From contig NZ_CP051185.1 in the NCBI RefSeq assembly GCF_012516315.1, positions 703,459 through 767,458 on the forward strand: 64,000 nt of DNA, given 5' to 3'. The notes beneath the pieces are model-generated. The model was not told the DNA's origin. It saw only the letters and a program-made list of their open reading frames with translations, and did not search any database. The position numbers and the translations under genes were made by a program. This DNA is from Limnospira fusiformis SAG 85.79. Its GTDB lineage: Bacteria; Cyanobacteriota; Cyanobacteriia; Cyanobacteriales; Microcoleaceae. Shown here piece after piece: positions 8,249 through 16,738 of this stretch; the first letter of the stretch is position 1; every line of letters starts with the position of its first letter.

Positions 8249-9871
8249 TTATCTCTTGCGTTTAGGCTTTCTGGGACGTTTCAAGGCGCGGGGGGTTTTG
8301 TCGTCCTCCTCCTCGTCCTCCTCCTCGTCCTCCTCTTCCGCAACAACAGAATCAGATTGAGATTCAGATGAACTTCCCTTCTGCTCCTCTGTCTCTGTTG
8401 ACGACTTCTCAGATTCTATCTTATCTGAGGTTTCAGGTTCTGGAGTCGCCATGATTGTCTCGGAGTCCGCCTTTTCCGCAGAATCTGTTTTTACCTCCTC
8501 AGAGTCCGCTACTTCAGAAACAGCCGTTTCAGCTTCTTTGGTGTCTTTCTGTTCCCCCGTTTCTGATGTCTCTATAGCGCTAGGTTCCGCCTCAGCTTTG
8601 ATATTACTATCTGTAGCCTCCTCATCTGTAGGTTCTGGGGTGGGGACAGTCTCCACATCAGTAGCATCAGCTTTGATATTACTATCTGTAGCCTCCTCAT
8701 CTCTCGGTTCTCCCGTTGAAACTGGGTCAGCAGCAGCACCACTATGCTCAGAGTCTATATCTGGGGTTGAAACTTGACCAGCTTCTGCTGTATCGGGGGA
8801 GTTAGTTTTTTCCGCCTCAGAGGGGGAAGCATTATCAGCCTCGGTTTCCCAACTATCATCATTATCATCCCAATCAGAAGCATCCGCTTGTTTTTCTGGA
8901 GCTTTCGGGTTGTCCAGAGAAGTATCCGGCGCTTCAGTTTTGGCGGGTTCTTTCTTTTTGCGATCGCCAAATATACCTTTTAAACGACCCAACAAGCTAC
9001 CTAATCCTTTGGATTTCTTCGCTTCACTAGGTTTATCTTCTGGCACTTTAGCAGATTCTACCCGATCAGGTTTGCTGACCTCTGGAGTTTCTTTCACCTC
9101 CTCCGTGGGGGTTTCCTCCGCCTTCGATACTTCCTCGGATACTGTCTCCGATACTGTCTCGGATACTGTCTCGGATGCTGTCTCCGATACTTCCTCAGTC
9201 GTGGGGGTTTCCGCTGGCGCTGTTGTCGCGGCTTCGGGTACAACTTCCACAACTTCTGGCTGAGAAACCGCTAATTCTGGTTCCTCCGTGATAGTTTCTG
9301 GTTCAACTACTGGCGCAACCGCTTCACTGTCCGCCACCACAGGGGATGGTTCTGCTGGCGCTTCTGCTTCTTCTGTAGTAGCTACAGGTTCCGCCACAGG
9401 TTCCGCCACAGGTTCCGCCACAGGTTCCGCCACAGGTTCCGCCACAGGTTTTACTTCTTCTGGTGTCACCGGAGTGGCGGCGGGGGTTGGGGGTTGAGAA
9501 GCCTTTTTAGCCTTTTTAGATGATGGTTTAGGGGTGGTAGATTTTTTAACGCTACGGCTGCTAAATAAGCCTGAGACCTTCTGTTTTACGGGGTCTGGGA
9601 GGGGGGTTTGTAAATGAGGTGGCGTGACTTCCCGGCGCAATAACAGGGTCTGCCAACCTAACCAACCCAACAAGGCGACACTAGCAGTTTGACCCAAAAG
9701 AATTGCCCCGGTGAAGCGTGCTGCACACACCCATAGAATTAGGGCGTAGAAGAAACCCACACCACTCCAGATAAAGTCACTTTTGCGATGAACCTCTGGA
9801 AAGAAGAAGGCAGCCATGTATAGGGTAAAGCTCCCTAAGCCAACTGCGATCGCTAGGATGTATGCCAGCAT
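8249..9871 (-). CDS. Ycf66-family protein with a long repetitive acidic tail (540 aa)
   Basis: Residues 1-100 contain three hydrophobic segments typical of cyanobacterial and plastid Ycf66 (M-L-A-Y-I-L-A-I-A-V-G...Y-M-A-A-F-F-F-P-E-V-H-R-K). The remaining ~430 residues are low-complexity: Glu/Pro/Ala/Val repeats, T-V-S-E repeats, long Glu/Asp runs and a basic C-terminus. Tandem DNA repeats underlie this, notably five exact 12-base units (ACAGGTTCCGCC) at 9384-9443 encoding Pro-Val-Ala-Glu. A GTG at 9883 could add four residues, but the ATG at 9871 is preferred because GGAG lies six bases upstream. The function of Ycf66 is unknown; it is conserved in photosynthetic lineages. Confidence 0.85.
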   Translation of the reverse strand: MLAYILAIAVGLGSFTLYMAAFFFPEVHRKSDFIWSGVGFFYALILWVCAARFTGAILLGQTASVALLGWLGWQTLLLRREVTPPHLQTPLPDPVKQKVSGLFSSRSVKKSTTPKPSSKKAKKASQPPTPAATPVTPEEVKPVAEPVAEPVAEPVAEPVAEPVATTEEAEAPAEPSPVVADSEAVAPVVEPETITEEPELAVSQPEVVEVVPEAATTAPAETPTTEEVSETASETVSETVSETVSEEVSKAEETPTEEVKETPEVSKPDRVESAKVPEDKPSEAKKSKGLGSLLGRLKGIFGDRKKKEPAKTEAPDTSLDNPKAPEKQADASDWDDNDDSWETEADNASPSEAEKTNSPDTAEAGQVSTPDIDSEHSGAAADPVSTGEPRDEEATDSNIKADATDVETVPTPEPTDEEATDSNIKAEAEPSAIETSETGEQKDTKEAETAVSEVADSEEVKTDSAEKADSETIMATPEPETSDKIESEKSSTETEEQKGSSSESQSDSVVAEEEDEEEDEEEDDKTPRALKRPRKPKRKR

Positions 9872-9954
9872 CTTTAGCTCCACAAATCTCTACTGCAGAC
9901 ATTGTACATCTCAGCGCGACCTAAAGTAATCGATAATTAATAATGGCCTATCCT

Positions 9955-10138
9955 GATGGGTCAGTTTTCGATTTTCCGGTGATGAATGGGGTGGCTGGTT
10001 CTGACCCACCCTACCATATTCGCGGCTCTGGTGGGTCAGTTTTCGATTTTCGGGTGATGAATGGGGTAGCTGGTTTCTGACCCACCCTACCATTCTACCA
10101 TTTGATTTTCGGGTGATGAATGGGGTAGCTGGTTCTGA
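9955..10138. repeat. Tandem repeat of ~76 bp (two copies plus a partial)
   Basis: Two copies of a unit beginning GGGTCAGTTTTCGATTTTC and ending with CTGACCCACCCTACCAT run from about 9955 to 10097, followed by a truncated third copy to about 10138. GGGTCAG at one end and CTGACCC at the other make each unit a potential hairpin. An open frame on the minus strand is only repeat translation. Confidence 0.85.
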
Positions 10139-10208
10139 GGCTAGGGGAATATATTGCGAAATGATAAGCGTAATTAAAAATACAGAAGCTCTCTAGGGAT
10201 TTTGCTAA

Positions 10209-10224
10209 TGTGACGGAAATCACA
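10209..10224. promoter_or_regulatory. Perfect CRP/SyCRP1-type operator
   Basis: The sequence TGTGACGGAAATCACA matches the cAMP receptor protein consensus TGTGA-N6-TCACA at every defined position. It lies 130-145 bases upstream of a small ORF (10354) and about 470 bases upstream of the EAL-domain gene, in an AT-rich intergenic region. Spirulina/Arthrospira is known for strong cAMP responses, so a functional site is plausible. Regulation itself is not shown. Confidence 0.55.
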
Positions 10225-10353
10225 ACAATTGAGTGTAGAAGATCATGATGATAACTGCATCAAATCATGGTCGTTATCTAACTAATTGTTTATAATCGAT
10301 CCTAAATTCACAAAGGGTGCGGTTAATGTTTATCTGAAAAGGAGCGATCGGCT

Positions 10354-10512
10354 ATGCTGGAAAAATTAATCCTGGCTGCACTTATCACTTTATCACTACA
10401 CCTGCATTTAGGGTGGAAATGGACTTTTGATAACCGATTCTGGTTATTGAGTATCACCCCTAATACAGAGACAGTGCAAGTTTTCACGTCTCAGTTCGTA
10501 AATTTAGATTGA
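10354..10512 (+). CDS. Small single-helix membrane peptide (52 aa)
   Basis: A short frame starting at ATG 10354 with a good AGGAG at about 10339-10343, ten bases upstream. It encodes a hydrophobic first ~20 residues (L-I-L-A-A-L-I-T-L-S-L) followed by a Trp-rich, then polar C-terminus, consistent with one membrane helix. It is downstream of the CRP-type site. It could also be part of the untranslated leader of the EAL gene. It is supported only by its start region and composition. Confidence 0.4.
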   Translation: MLEKLILAALITLSLHLHLGWKWTFDNRFWLLSITPNTETVQVFTSQFVNLD

Positions 10513-10691
10513 CAACTGTGGATTTTCCGGTAAGTTTTCAGGGTCTCCGCAGACTATCAGACTTGGCTCGCCATAACTAACCTAAGAAAAATCTCATCAA
10601 ATCTTCATGGTTATTTTACCTAGGCTAGTTATCGTACAAGTAGGCAATAATATCTGCTCACCTGTTTGAGCTAAGTTGGGGGTCAAGTTTT

Positions 10692-11540
10692 ATGAGAAGG
10701 TCTGCGGCATTAAAAACTGATTTAAGTAATCGGTCTAAAGTTATTTGTTTACCTGGTGGCGATCTGGACGGCTGTGGCGATCGCATTCACCAGATTAACC
10801 GCCTGAAAAAGACTCGATCAGCACAGCGGTTTGGTCTGTATACTCAAGAAGCAATCTCCCTAAACAGTGGGGAGTCGAAGCGATACTGTGAAATTCTAAT
10901 CCGCTTCATTGATGAACCAGAGCAAGTGGTTCCAGCTTCGTGGCTTGTACCAATAATAACCCAAGGCTATAGATTAGCTGAAAAAATAGACCGCTGGGTA
11001 ATTGAAACAGTATTAGATTTGTTGTCGGAAACTAGCCCCGAAAATCGGGAAAAATATCGTTTCGCTATTAACATATCGAGTCGGACTCTATATGATTACC
11101 GACAGTGGCGAAAATTAGAGCGAGAAATACTTAAACGAGACCTGACACCGGATCTATTCTGCTGGGAAATTGCGGAATCAACTATTCTAGCTAACCCTCA
11201 AAAGGCGGCGGATGCGATCGCTAACCTGCAAATTCAGGGCTATTATGTTACAGTAGATCAGGTCGGTGGTCGGTATTCCTCATTGGACTATCTTAACTAT
11301 GTCACCGTTGACTATCTGAAAATAGCCGATGACTTGGTGAAAGATATCGCGCAGGACTTAGGCGATCGCTCAATTGTCCAAATAATTCAGTTGGTGGCGC
11401 AGTCTTTAGCTATTGAGACCATAGCCAACGGGGTAGAAACTTCCCCAGCCTTTGAAACCCTCCGAGACCTGGAAATAGATTATGCTCAGGGATATTATCT
11501 GACTCAACCTCACCCCCTAGCCGCCAAATTTTTGGGGTGA
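10692..11540 (+). CDS. Degenerate EAL-domain protein (282 aa)
   Basis: The C-terminal ~220 residues follow the c-di-GMP phosphodiesterase EAL fold: the family's E-A-L-x-R becomes E-I-L-I-R, N-x-S-x-x-x-L is kept as N-I-S-S-R-T-L, E-x-x-E as E-I-A-E, and the late A-N-G-V-E-T is intact. The metal-binding D-D-F-G-T-G loop reads D-Q-V-G-G-R, so one catalytic Asp is lost. The K in the usual K-x-D is present in L-K-I-A-D. It probably binds c-di-GMP or a partner rather than hydrolysing it. There is no GGDEF or sensor domain, and residues 1-60 are unrecognised. A CRP-type site lies upstream. Confidence 0.8.
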   Translation: MRRSAALKTDLSNRSKVICLPGGDLDGCGDRIHQINRLKKTRSAQRFGLYTQEAISLNSGESKRYCEILIRFIDEPEQVVPASWLVPIITQGYRLAEKIDRWVIETVLDLLSETSPENREKYRFAINISSRTLYDYRQWRKLEREILKRDLTPDLFCWEIAESTILANPQKAADAIANLQIQGYYVTVDQVGGRYSSLDYLNYVTVDYLKIADDLVKDIAQDLGDRSIVQIIQLVAQSLAIETIANGVETSPAFETLRDLEIDYAQGYYLTQPHPLAAKFLG

Positions 11541-11869
11541 ACTTTGGGAATGGCAACTTTTTTAAGTGATTGTGAGTCTCAAATACGGGTAGAATATAGT
11601 TATGGTATCACACCCTGTGTAGTAGGGGCGATCGCTGTTTTCCACAGCCAATCTGCACCTAAGCGCGTCAATTAGATGATTGACCACCAAACCAGGGAGA
11701 AAGCCAAGGATTAAAAATGCGAACAGTAACATTAAGGAGGAACACACATTTTTTTCCTGAATTGTAGACGTTCACCCGAACTATTAAATAGTGCAACCAT
11801 ACCCTTTCAGCCTTTGGGATTCCTCGTAATGTTCTAGCCTGGCTTTTCCACCTTAACAACTGTTTAATT
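11541..11869. other. Intergenic region, no gene recognised
   Basis: This 329-base stretch between the EAL gene and the M48 protease gene contains short open frames on the minus strand that lack ribosome binding sites. Nothing was recognised with confidence. It presumably holds the protease promoter. Confidence 0.5.
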
Positions 11870-12721
11870 ATGTTTAAAAACTACCTGCCACAACTCCGAA
11901 AAAATACCCGTCGCTTGCTGTATCCAATGCTATCAGTAACGGTGGTCTGTGGGATTTTATTAAGTTCTATATCCGCTACCCAAGCGATTTCTATCCCGGA
12001 GTTGATTTTTAGAGGAATTCAAGTTATCCAGCTTTCTACTATTTCCGATCGCCAAGAAGTCAATATTGGTAAACAGATCAATGATCAGATGGTAGGTCGC
12101 GAGTTTCGTTTGCATCGTAACCGCGATTTAACTATGTATGTTAACCAAATTGGTCAGCGACTGGCACAAACTAGCGATCGCCCTAATATTCCCTATACTT
12201 TCCAAGTAGTTGATGATTCCCGGATTAATGCTTTTGCTACTATGGGGGGATTTGTTTATATCCATACAGGTTTAATTAACGCCGCCGATAATGAAGCACA
12301 ACTGGCTAGTGTAATTGCTCATGAAATTGGGCATATTGTCGGTCGTCATGCTATTCAACAAATGCGAGAAATGGCGATCGCTCAAGGTGTGGCTTCGGCG
12401 GCTGGACTTGATACTAATAGGGCGGTACAAATTGGGGTAGAATTAGCCCTAAGACGGCCGAATAGTCGCAGTGCAGAATTTGAAGCAGATGAACTGGGAA
12501 TCATTAATTTGGGTAGGGCTGGATATGCTCAACAAGCAGCTCTAGACTTTATGACCAAACTTCTAAGTAGCAGTTCTCCTCCCACATTTTTAAGCACTCA
12601 CCCCGCCACCCGCGATCGCATTGAAGCCATGAGACGGCATATTGATCCACAACTAGCAGGACAAAACGGAGGGATGAATAATGAAAGATACAGACAAATA
12701 GTCACACAACTGCTATCTTAG
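11870..12721 (+). CDS. M48-family zinc metalloprotease, secreted or membrane-anchored
   Basis: A 283-residue protein with a signal sequence or anchor (hydrophobic residues 19-40 ending A-T-Q-A) and the zinc protease motif HEIGH at 151-155. The third zinc ligand lies in the E-A-D-E-L-G segment at 205-210. This is the M48 (BepA/Oma1/HtpX-like) arrangement, and its size fits periplasmic M48C proteases without a TPR domain. Such enzymes degrade misfolded envelope proteins. It stands alone, with a downstream two-component cluster on the same strand after about 160 bases. Confidence 0.9.
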   Translation: MFKNYLPQLRKNTRRLLYPMLSVTVVCGILLSSISATQAISIPELIFRGIQVIQLSTISDRQEVNIGKQINDQMVGREFRLHRNRDLTMYVNQIGQRLAQTSDRPNIPYTFQVVDDSRINAFATMGGFVYIHTGLINAADNEAQLASVIAHEIGHIVGRHAIQQMREMAIAQGVASAAGLDTNRAVQIGVELALRRPNSRSAEFEADELGIINLGRAGYAQQAALDFMTKLLSSSSPPTFLSTHPATRDRIEAMRRHIDPQLAGQNGGMNNERYRQIVTQLLS

Positions 12722-12884
12722 TTGAGAAGCGGTGGGAGAATTTGGCTCCCGGTTAAACTCTTCCCTTTGGTGAGGGGAGGGTTTATTATTATATGTGGTA
12801 TGATTATGGGCGGTAGTCCCCAACCGACCGGCAACAGTTACCAGATAATTTCTGGAAAGTCCCCTATTGTTTTAATCGAATTTT

Positions 12885-13310
12885 GTGAACAGCTTAGAGC
12901 CAGAAAAAGGTAGCATTTTAATAGTTGACGATACACCTGATAATTTGCGGGTATTGTCGGCAACTCTTGGCGATCGCGATTATGATGTACAATGTGCGAT
13001 TAACGGCAAATTAGCACTAATGGCAGTTGCCAACCAACCGCCGGATCTCGTGTTGCTAGATATTAAAATGCCGGAAATGGACGGTTATCAGGTCTGTGAA
13101 GCCTTAAAATCTCAACAGAAAACGGCTGAGATACCTGTAATTTTTCTGAGTGCTTTGGATGATGTTATCGATAAGGTGAAAGCCTTTGCGGTGGGGGGAG
13201 TGGACTATATCACCAAACCTTTTCAAGTTGAGGAAGTTTTGGCGCGGGTTGAACATCAACTGACCATTAGAAGACTACAGAAACAATTACAAAATCAAAA
13301 CTTTCGTTGA
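12885..13310 (+). CDS. Response regulator receiver, N-terminal part of an interrupted RR-kinase
   Basis: A 141-residue REC domain: acidic pair D-D near residues 16-17, phospho-acceptor Asp in V-L-L-D-I-K-M-P-E-M-D-G (about residue 58), Thr/Ser in F-L-S-A, and Lys in T-K-P-F. It starts with GTG at 12885. The frame ends at TGA 13308-13310 and continues in the same frame (Gln-Gln, then the coding sequence from 13317) straight into a histidine kinase. The linker helix L-Q-K-Q-L-Q-N-Q-N-F-R | Q-Q-L-N-E-D-L-K is continuous across the stop. It was therefore probably one hybrid REC-HisKA-HATPase protein, now split by a nonsense codon or read through. Confidence 0.85.
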   Translation: MNSLEPEKGSILIVDDTPDNLRVLSATLGDRDYDVQCAINGKLALMAVANQPPDLVLLDIKMPEMDGYQVCEALKSQQKTAEIPVIFLSALDDVIDKVKAFAVGGVDYITKPFQVEEVLARVEHQLTIRRLQKQLQNQNFR

Positions 13311-13316
13311 CAGCAG

Positions 13317-14072
13317 TTGAACGAAGATCTGAAACGTTCTAACCAAGAACTGGAACAATTTGCTTATATTGTTTCCCACGACCTACAACAACCACTACAG
13401 ACCATTACCGGGTTTGCGGAATTGATGCTGACCCTGAAATCGCAAATTAACCTGGAGGAGGAAGCAGAAGAATATGTGCTGCCGATTTTAGATGAGGGAA
13501 TGCGACTACAGCAATTAATTAAAAATCTGCTACACTATAGCCGGGTGGGAACGAAACAAGCTGCTTTTGAGGCGATCGACTGTAATATTATATTAGAGGA
13601 AACTCTGAGTAACCTAAGTTTAGCGATTCAGGAAAGTGGGGCGATTATTACCTCAGAGAAACTCCCAATGGTATTTGGCGATCGCCTTCAGTTAGGACAG
13701 CTATTTCAAAATTTGATTGCTAATGCAGTTAAATATCACCGTCCTGGTATACCCCCCCAAATCACGGTTTCTGTGATGCCGAAAAATCAAAATTGGCAAT
13801 TTGGTATTCATGATAATGGGATTGGTATTCCGGCGGATAAAACCCAGATAATTTTTCAGATTTTCCAACGACTACATACCCAGCAGGAATACCCAGGAAA
13901 TGGTATCGGTTTAGCGATTTGTCGGAAAATTATTGATCGCCATCGAGGGGATATTTGGGTAGAGTCTGATCTGGGTTTAGCCACCAGTTTCTACTTTACT
14001 TTACCGATATATGAATCACAATCACCGTCAATTACACCAGAAATTACAACAGCTAGAAACCGCCCTAGCTGA
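13317..14072 (+). CDS. Histidine kinase core (HisKA + HATPase), C-terminal part of an interrupted RR-kinase
   Basis: A 251-residue kinase core from a TTG at 13317: H-box V-S-H-D-L-Q-Q-P-L near residue 21, N-box N-A-V-K-Y-H, G1-box D-N-G-I-G-I-P and G2-box G-N-G-I-G-L-A-I. It is in frame with the upstream receiver domain, separated only by a TGA and two Gln codons. No clear Shine-Dalgarno precedes the TTG, so reinitiation or readthrough would be needed for expression. Its 3' end overlaps the next kinase gene by 62 bases in another frame, suggesting an operon. Confidence 0.85.
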   Translation: MNEDLKRSNQELEQFAYIVSHDLQQPLQTITGFAELMLTLKSQINLEEEAEEYVLPILDEGMRLQQLIKNLLHYSRVGTKQAAFEAIDCNIILEETLSNLSLAIQESGAIITSEKLPMVFGDRLQLGQLFQNLIANAVKYHRPGIPPQITVSVMPKNQNWQFGIHDNGIGIPADKTQIIFQIFQRLHTQQEYPGNGIGLAICRKIIDRHRGDIWVESDLGLATSFYFTLPIYESQSPSITPEITTARNRPS

Positions 14073-16668
14073 GAGTCAAAATCGCCTGCGAGATTTATTT
14101 CATTTAGCCCCCATTGGGATTGCGGAAATCTCAACGGAGGGCTATTTTTTAGAGGTAAATACGGCTTTTTGTCGGTGGGTGGGCTACTCCCAAGCGGATT
14201 TAATTAACTTGGATTTTAATGAAATTACCCACCCGGAAGATGGGGATATTTGTCGGCAAAAATTTGAGCAATTAATTACCCAACAAATTGATGAATACAC
14301 CCTCGAAAAACGCTACCGTCATCGAGACGGACATTGGGTTTATGGGATTGTTACTTGTTATCTGCGTTTGGATGTCAAGGGAAATCCTCTCTGTGCGATC
14401 GCTCAAATTATTGATATTACCCAACGCAAACGTTCCGAACAAGAAATTCGCGAAAAAGAGGAGTATTTACGTCTACTTCTGGATAATATCCCCCAACAAG
14501 TATTTTGGAAAGATACTAATTTAGTATTTCGAGGTTGTAACCGAAATTGGGCGATCGCCGCCGGACTCGATAGTTCAGAATCAGTAGTCGGAAAGACAGA
14601 TTTTGATTTATTTGCAGATGCTAATATTGCCGAGTTTTACCGGGAAAAAGATACACAGGTTTTGGAGTCTCGCACCCCGGAAATGAATGTGGTAGCCCCT
14701 AAACAAAAGCTGGGACCGGGAGGGCGGCGAATTTGGCTAGATGTTAGCAGAATTCCTATGTTAGATTCCCAGGGTAATGTGTTGGGAATTTTGGGGGTTT
14801 TAGAAGATATTACCGAAAGTAAGGAAATCGACGAAAAGCTGCGTTTAACTCAATTTTCGATTGATAAATCTAGGGATTATGTCTTATTTAGTGATATTAA
14901 TGGCAGGTTTTTTTATGTGAATGAAGCGGCTTGTCAAATTCTGGGATATTCTCAAGAGGAATTACTGACCATGGAAGTGGGAGATATAGATCCCCTCGCT
15001 TCCCCTGGTGGTTGGTCAATTTCTTGGGATGATTTGCGAGACCAAGGTTCATTTACTTTTGAATCAACTCATTATACTAAAACTGGTCAGGCGATCGCTG
15101 TGGAAATTACCCTGAGTCATTTAGAATATAATCACCGGGAATATGGCTGCGCTGTAGTCCGAGATATTCGCGATCGCAAACAAACTGAAATAGCCCTTCA
15201 ACAAGCCAAGGAAGCCGCCGAAACCGCTAGTCGGGCTAAAAGTGAATTTCTCGCCCGCATGAGTCATGAATTACGCACACCACTTAATGCTATTCTGGGA
15301 TTTACTCAATTAATGGAAAGGGAATTATATCATAATCCTAATATTCCTCTATTTGACCATAAAGAACATTTAGAAATTATCGGTCGCAGTGGTGAACATC
15401 TCTTAGAGTTGATTAATGATGTTTTGGAGATGTCGAAAATTGAGGCGGGTAGAGTTTCTCTGAATCCCACGAATTTTAATTTAATCTCCTTACTTAATTC
15501 CCTGCGAGAAATGCTAGAATTGCCAGCCTCCTCGAAAAAATTAACCCTGGATTTTGCCATTGATGATCAGATCCCGACTTATATTTATGCCGATGAACAA
15601 AAACTGCGTCAATGCTTAATTAATTTGCTGGGAAATGCCATTAAATTTACTGTGAAAGGTGGGGTGATTTTGCGGGTGAAATTGGGTAAATTTAACCATG
15701 ATTTTGGGCAACTATGGTTTGAAGTTGAGGATACCGGACCCGGTATTGACCCCTCGGAAATGGATTTACTCTTTGAACCGTTTTCGCAAACAGAAACTGG
15801 TCGTAATTCTCAACAGGGGACGGGTTTGGGACTCTCGATAACTCAAAAGTTTATTGGTTTAATGGGTGGGGAGATTCAAGTTAGCAGCGAGAGAGGAAAA
15901 GGCACAATTTTTCGGTTTGATATTCAAGTGACTATGGCTGAGGCGGCGACTAGAAACTCCGAAAAATCTCCAGGGAGGGCGATCGCTTTAGCAGAAAATC
16001 AGCCGGAATATCGGATTTTGGTGGTTGATGATAACTGGACTAACCGCAAATTAGTGGTCAAATTATTGAACCCCTTGGGTTTCCATGTCCGAGAGGCGGA
16101 AAATGGTCAGGAGGCGATCGCTATTTGGGAGGAATGGAAGCCCCATCTCATTTTTATGGATATGCGAATGCCAGTTATGGATGGCTATGAAGCCACTCAG
16201 CTAATTAAACGCCACCTCAAGGGTCAAGCTACTGTAATTATTGCCCTAACCGCCAGCGCCCTCCAACAAGAAAAATCTATTGTTTTATCGGCTGGGTGTG
16301 ATGATTTTGTCCGCAAACCTTTCCGGGTAGACCAGCTATTACAAACTATCGTTAAACATCTCGGAGTCCGTTTTATCTATGAACAAAATCAATCCCAATT
16401 AGCCGAAAATCTGGCTATTTCTGAATCCCAAAACTCAGCCAATCGCAATTATAACACATCTGTTGATACAACGGAAATCAATCTTTCCGTAATGCCGGAA
16501 CCGTGGCTAAAAGAATTACATCAAGCTGCCACTAAACTAAACGGTCGCTTAATTGCTGATACTATTGCGAAAATTCCTGGTCAATATAAACCCCTAGCTG
16601 ATTATCTTAGCAAATTAGCTAATGATTTCCGCTATGATATTTTAATTGATTTAACCAAGCCCAAGTAG
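14011..16668 (+). CDS. Hybrid histidine kinase: PAS repeats, HisKA, HATPase, receiver (885 aa)
   Basis: Domain order: a short coiled coil, then three PAS domains (about residues 25-145, 150-275 and 280-395), HisKA with S-H-E-L-R-T-P-L-N-A near 420, HATPase with N-box N-A-I-K-F, D-T-G-P-G-I and G-T-G-L-G-L-S-I (to about 640), and a receiver domain from about 668 with V-V-D-D, phospho-acceptor D in F-M-D-M-R-M-P-V-M-D-G and K in R-K-P-F. A ~110-residue tail follows without clear similarity. There are no membrane helices, so it is probably a cytoplasmic sensor. It overlaps the preceding kinase by 62 bases and likely belongs to the same signalling relay. Confidence 0.92.
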   Translation: MNHNHRQLHQKLQQLETALAESQNRLRDLFHLAPIGIAEISTEGYFLEVNTAFCRWVGYSQADLINLDFNEITHPEDGDICRQKFEQLITQQIDEYTLEKRYRHRDGHWVYGIVTCYLRLDVKGNPLCAIAQIIDITQRKRSEQEIREKEEYLRLLLDNIPQQVFWKDTNLVFRGCNRNWAIAAGLDSSESVVGKTDFDLFADANIAEFYREKDTQVLESRTPEMNVVAPKQKLGPGGRRIWLDVSRIPMLDSQGNVLGILGVLEDITESKEIDEKLRLTQFSIDKSRDYVLFSDINGRFFYVNEAACQILGYSQEELLTMEVGDIDPLASPGGWSISWDDLRDQGSFTFESTHYTKTGQAIAVEITLSHLEYNHREYGCAVVRDIRDRKQTEIALQQAKEAAETASRAKSEFLARMSHELRTPLNAILGFTQLMERELYHNPNIPLFDHKEHLEIIGRSGEHLLELINDVLEMSKIEAGRVSLNPTNFNLISLLNSLREMLELPASSKKLTLDFAIDDQIPTYIYADEQKLRQCLINLLGNAIKFTVKGGVILRVKLGKFNHDFGQLWFEVEDTGPGIDPSEMDLLFEPFSQTETGRNSQQGTGLGLSITQKFIGLMGGEIQVSSERGKGTIFRFDIQVTMAEAATRNSEKSPGRAIALAENQPEYRILVVDDNWTNRKLVVKLLNPLGFHVREAENGQEAIAIWEEWKPHLIFMDMRMPVMDGYEATQLIKRHLKGQATVIIALTASALQQEKSIVLSAGCDDFVRKPFRVDQLLQTIVKHLGVRFIYEQNQSQLAENLAISESQNSANRNYNTSVDTTEINLSVMPEPWLKELHQAATKLNGRLIADTIAKIPGQYKPLADYLSKLANDFRYDILIDLTKPK

Positions 16669-16725
16669 GGTGCGTCCGACGGATTAATCATCATGAATAA
16701 TATAGAATAATCCCACTGACGCACC
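16669..16725. terminator. Long inverted repeat between convergent genes
   Basis: GGTGCGTC at 16669-16676 pairs with GACGCACC at 16718-16725, directly after the kinase stop codon and just before the convergent moeB end. It may act as a bidirectional terminator. The loop is long (41 bases), so this is tentative. Confidence 0.35.
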
Positions 16726-16738
16726 ATTTTACACCCTG

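Noticed and set aside
8451..9497. Ser/Val/Thr-rich plus-strand frames
   Set aside because: Antisense shadows of the low-complexity Ycf66 tail.
11562..11747. A 61-codon minus-strand frame with a hydrophobic N-terminus
   Set aside because: GTG start without ribosome binding site, overlapping another frame, and the downstream part has no protein-like pattern.
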